The notes under the pieces: model-generated
Told to the model about the DNA's origin: nothing
The model's input: the letters and a program-made list of their open reading frames with translations, nothing else
Databases searched by the model: none
Program-made: the position numbers and the translations under genes
NCBI GenBank assembly: GCA_012522165.1
Contig: JAAYKZ010000345.1
Location: 1-8,815 of the forward strand
Length of the DNA stretch: 8,815 nucleotides
Source of the DNA: Clostridiales bacterium
Lineage (GTDB): Bacteria > Bacillota > Clostridia > Caldicoprobacterales > UBA3941
Reading direction: 5' to 3'
Part shown: piece by piece, positions 6,715 to 8,815 of the stretch
Layout: every line of letters begins with the position of its first letter
How positions within the stretch are numbered: the first letter of the stretch is position 1

Positions 6715-8073
6715 ATGAAAGAAAAACTTGATTTTCAATCAAATGTATTAATAGGAGCATTATTATTTGGACTATTTTTCGGGGCAGGAAATTTGATATT
6801 TCCTGTACAAATGGGACAATTGGCAGGCAAGAATACATTTCAAGCAACAATAGGATTCTTAATTACTGGAGTTGGTTTTCCGCTTTTAGGGGTTATTGCA
6901 ACTGCCCTAGCTCAAAGTGAAAGCTTATATGATCTGGCAAAGTCTGTAAATAGAACATATTCAATTTTATTTACCTGTATGCTGTATCTAACCATTGGAC
7001 CTTTATTTGCCATCCCCCGTACGGCTACGGTTGCCTTTGAAGTAGGCTTAAACCCTTTTATTTCAGAGAAATATATGCAATTTGGACTATTTATATTTTC
7101 CTTAATCTTCTTTGCTATAACACTTTATTTTTCACTACGGCCAGGTAGAATACTAGATTGGGTAGGTAAATATCTTACTCCCGCTTTTTTGGTTTTATTA
7201 TCAATATTAATAATTGCAACCTTTGTAAAGCCTATGGGTAAAGCCAGCCTATACTCAGCCCAAGCAAACTATATTGATAAACCATTGTTTACAGGAATAT
7301 TAGAAGGGTACCATACCATGGATGCTTTAGCTTCCCTTGCATTTGCAATTGTTATTATTTCAAACATTGAGAAATTAGGTGTAAAGGATCCAAATAGAAA
7401 AGCTATTGAAGTATGCAAGTCCGGATTAATATGTGTTGCTGGAATGAGCCTTATTTATGCATCACTGGCCTATATGGGGGCTACCAGCATGGGTAGCGTA
7501 GGTAGTGCTAATAATGGTGGTAAAATAATGTCCATGGTTAGTGAGCATTATTTTGGATTTGCAGGTAAACTGCTGCTGGCTGCTATTGTAACTGTTGCTT
7601 GCCTTAAAACAGCTATCGGTTTAATTACCTCTTGTTCCCAAATGTTTAGCGAAATGTTTCCAAATTCAATATCATATAATAAATACGCTATTTTATTTAC
7701 TGCTTTTTCCTTTGTTATCGCTAATTTTGGATTAAATAAAATTATCCAGCTATCAGTGCTGGTACTCATGTTTTTGTATCCCCTAGCCATTACTTTAATT
7801 TTTTTATCATTATTGGCACCAATTATTAAAAAACAAAGAGACATATATAGGTGGACAACCATATTAACAATGATTGCAGCTTATTTCGATTTTTGCAATG
7901 CATTACCCGAGACTATAAAAGAGACTGCAATTGTAAGTAAGATGATTGACTTTGCCCATATGTATTTGCCGGGATTTGACTATGGCTTTGGATGGATTAT
8001 TCCATCACTAGGGGGATTTATTATAGGAACAATTATATGGGGAATGAGACAGTTTAGAACATTAAAAATTTGA
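6715..8073 (+). CDS. brnQ: Branched-chain amino acid carrier protein (BrnQ/LIVCS family)
   Basis: This is a cation-coupled (normally Na+) permease for leucine, isoleucine and valine in the cytoplasmic membrane. The 452-residue product has the family's usual length and about 12 hydrophobic segments. Two hallmark motifs are clear: FGAGNLIFPVQMGQLAG (22-38) in the first helix region and GPLFAIPRTATVAFEVG (95-111). It starts at ATG 6715, with TAAGGAG (6700-6706) 8 bases upstream. It begins only 28 bases after the ftsY terminator, and I see no good promoter in that gap, so its transcription may rely on read-through or on an unusual promoter. No T-box or other leader fits in the space. The carrier has no obvious functional link with the upstream housekeeping genes, and the frame is intact. 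Confidence 0.93.
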   Translation: MKEKLDFQSNVLIGALLFGLFFGAGNLIFPVQMGQLAGKNTFQATIGFLITGVGFPLLGVIATALAQSESLYDLAKSVNRTYSILFTCMLYLTIGPLFAIPRTATVAFEVGLNPFISEKYMQFGLFIFSLIFFAITLYFSLRPGRILDWVGKYLTPAFLVLLSILIIATFVKPMGKASLYSAQANYIDKPLFTGILEGYHTMDALASLAFAIVIISNIEKLGVKDPNRKAIEVCKSGLICVAGMSLIYASLAYMGATSMGSVGSANNGGKIMSMVSEHYFGFAGKLLLAAIVTVACLKTAIGLITSCSQMFSEMFPNSISYNKYAILFTAFSFVIANFGLNKIIQLSVLVLMFLYPLAITLIFLSLLAPIIKKQRDIYRWTTILTMIAAYFDFCNALPETIKETAIVSKMIDFAHMYLPGFDYGFGWIIPSLGGFIIGTIIWGMRQFRTLKI

Positions 8074-8099
8074 CCTGACCTAATTGATCATTATATACT
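8070..8099 (+). promoter_or_regulatory. Probable promoter of the DUF362 gene
   Basis: TTGACC (8070-8075) and TATACT (8094-8099) are 18 bases apart, each one base from its consensus. The -35 box overlaps the brnQ stop codon (8071-8073). No terminator is visible between brnQ and the next gene, so the DUF362 gene could be transcribed both from here and by read-through from brnQ. Confidence 0.55.
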
Positions 8100-8156
8100 C
8101 TAATAAAGTTCTTTAGAAAGCCATAAAAAATAGAAAAAAGGGGAGGGTATGATTAT

Positions 8157-8747
8157 ATGAGTCAAAAAAATATCCACGTTATTTACGGCGATAATCCAAA
8201 AACTATGGTTTTAGAGGTATTGGAAAAAGTGAAACCAGAACGAGGACTAAGTACTGAAGCAAAAATTGGTATTAAGCCTAATTTAGTAGTGGCAAAGCCT
8301 TCTACTAGTGGAGCCACCACTTCTCCTGAATTAGTTGAGGGAATTATAGAATATTTTCAATCTAGAGGCTATATGAACATATGTATTTTAGAGGGATCTT
8401 GGATAGGAGAAAGAACTTCAAGGGCTTTTAAGGCCTGTGGATATGAAGATATATCAAAAAAATATAATGTTCCTCTTATAGATCTACAAAAGGATAGCTA
8501 TGAGGAATGCAATGTAGACGGCTTGAAGCTAAATATTTGCAGTAAAATGAATGATATAGATTATCTTATCAATGTTCCAGTTCTAAAAGGGCATTGCCAG
8601 ACCAATTTAACCTGCGCTCTTAAGAACATGAAAGGCTGCATACCCAATTCCGAAAAGCGAAGATTCCACACAATGGGATTACATAAGCCTATAGCATATC
8701 TTAATTCCTCTGGTAATTCCACTGACAAAAGTCTTCCTTTCTTGTAA
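8157..8747 (+). CDS. DUF362 family protein, C-terminally truncated (probably a broken gene)
   Basis: The 196-residue frame belongs to the DUF362 family (function unknown; some members carry ferredoxin-like iron-sulfur domains). Family features are KPNLV (40-44), SGATTSPELVEG (51-62), LEGSW, and the highly conserved stretch 137-183 with NVPVLKGHCQT, CALKNMKGCIP, SEKRRFHT and GLHKPIAYLN. From memory, homologues continue after this point into a region like KPDLIIVDGI and reach roughly 300 residues or more. Here residues 184-196 (SSGNSTDKSLPFL) match nothing expected and a TAA follows, so over a third of the protein is missing. Neither of the other two forward frames restores the family sequence before 8815, so a simple frameshift does not explain it. 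The start is ATG 8157, with GGGAGGG (8141-8147) 9 bases upstream. It may be a pseudogene; any product would lack the C-terminal half of the domain. Confidence 0.8.
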   Translation: MSQKNIHVIYGDNPKTMVLEVLEKVKPERGLSTEAKIGIKPNLVVAKPSTSGATTSPELVEGIIEYFQSRGYMNICILEGSWIGERTSRAFKACGYEDISKKYNVPLIDLQKDSYEECNVDGLKLNICSKMNDIDYLINVPVLKGHCQTNLTCALKNMKGCIPNSEKRRFHTMGLHKPIAYLNSSGNSTDKSLPFL

Positions 8748-8815
8748 ATTAATCATAATATTCTTCTATCGCAAATTAACCTACTGGGCTAATTCAATAT
8801 CTTAAGCCAAACATA
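8706..8815. other. Unidentified segment interrupting the DUF362 gene
   Basis: From about 8706 the sequence no longer encodes DUF362 in any forward frame. The minus-strand frames are broken by stops; one forward frame (from 8704) is open for 33 codons, IPLVIPLTK onward, but resembles nothing I know. An imperfect hairpin, AATTAACC (8774-8781) against GGCTAATT (8787-8794), is present. This could be the end of an insertion sequence or other mobile element, or a deletion junction. No terminal inverted repeat, transposase or intron boundary can be confirmed, because the window stops after 110 bases. Confidence 0.35.

Noticed and set aside
769..7862. Minus-strand open frames of 67-104 codons across the plus-strand genes
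   Set aside because: They are antisense shadows of conserved coding sequence, have no matching ribosome binding sites and show no recognisable protein features.
8149..8160. ATG at 8149 as a start codon before the DUF362 gene
   Set aside because: It reads ATG ATT ATA TGA and ends after three codons; the real start is ATG 8157.
8679..8756. Small minus-strand frame of 25 residues crossing the DUF362 junction
   Set aside because: It is very short, lies half inside the conserved DUF362 coding sequence, lacks a clear ribosome binding site and resembles no family I know.
8704..8805. Open forward frame in the tail as a frameshifted continuation of DUF362
   Set aside because: Its translation (IPLVIPLTK onward) does not match the expected DUF362 continuation, so a single frameshift does not explain the break.
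8706..8815. Confident call of an insertion sequence or group II intron
   Set aside because: No terminal inverted repeat, transposase sequence, target duplication or GTGYG intron boundary can be seen in the 110 bases available.

Overview
The window looks like chromosomal DNA from an AT-rich, low-GC Gram-positive bacterium of the class Clostridia. The evidence is the gene order rnc - radical SAM gene - smc - ftsY, strong AGGAGG-type ribosome binding sites, a TTG start on smc, AT-rich intergenic DNA and protein sequences close to the Firmicutes type. The genus cannot be fixed from the sequence alone. All six genes lie on the plus strand.

Bases 1-149 hold a strong sigma-A type promoter (TTGCAC-17-TATAAT) whose spacer contains a perfect 12-base palindrome, followed by the rnc ribosome binding site. 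Bases 150-6628 form the housekeeping block: rnc (RNase III), an Elp3-like radical SAM protein overlapping rnc by 8 bases, smc (chromosome condensation ATPase, TTG start) and ftsY (SRP receptor GTPase). The block ends in a clear rho-independent terminator at 6656-6686. The genes are linked by conserved order more than by one pathway: RNA processing and probably RNA modification, then chromosome organisation, then co-translational membrane targeting.

Bases 6715-8815 are a different, accessory-type neighbourhood. A BrnQ-type branched-chain amino acid carrier begins 28 bases after the terminator. A DUF362 family gene follows, with its own promoter-like site overlapping the brnQ stop codon. The ylxM-ffh genes that follow ftsY in many Firmicutes are absent here. 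The DUF362 reading frame matches its family up to residue 183, then changes into about 13 unrelated residues and a stop. The last ~110 bases show no recognisable gene, so the DUF362 gene appears broken by an insertion, a deletion junction or another rearrangement.

I see no CRISPR array, phage gene, rRNA, tRNA, recognisable transposase or convincing new multi-gene system. The points most worth checking are the broken DUF362 gene and its unexplained tail, a possible degenerate KH-like RNA-binding segment at the C-terminus of the radical SAM protein, and the palindrome inside the rnc promoter.
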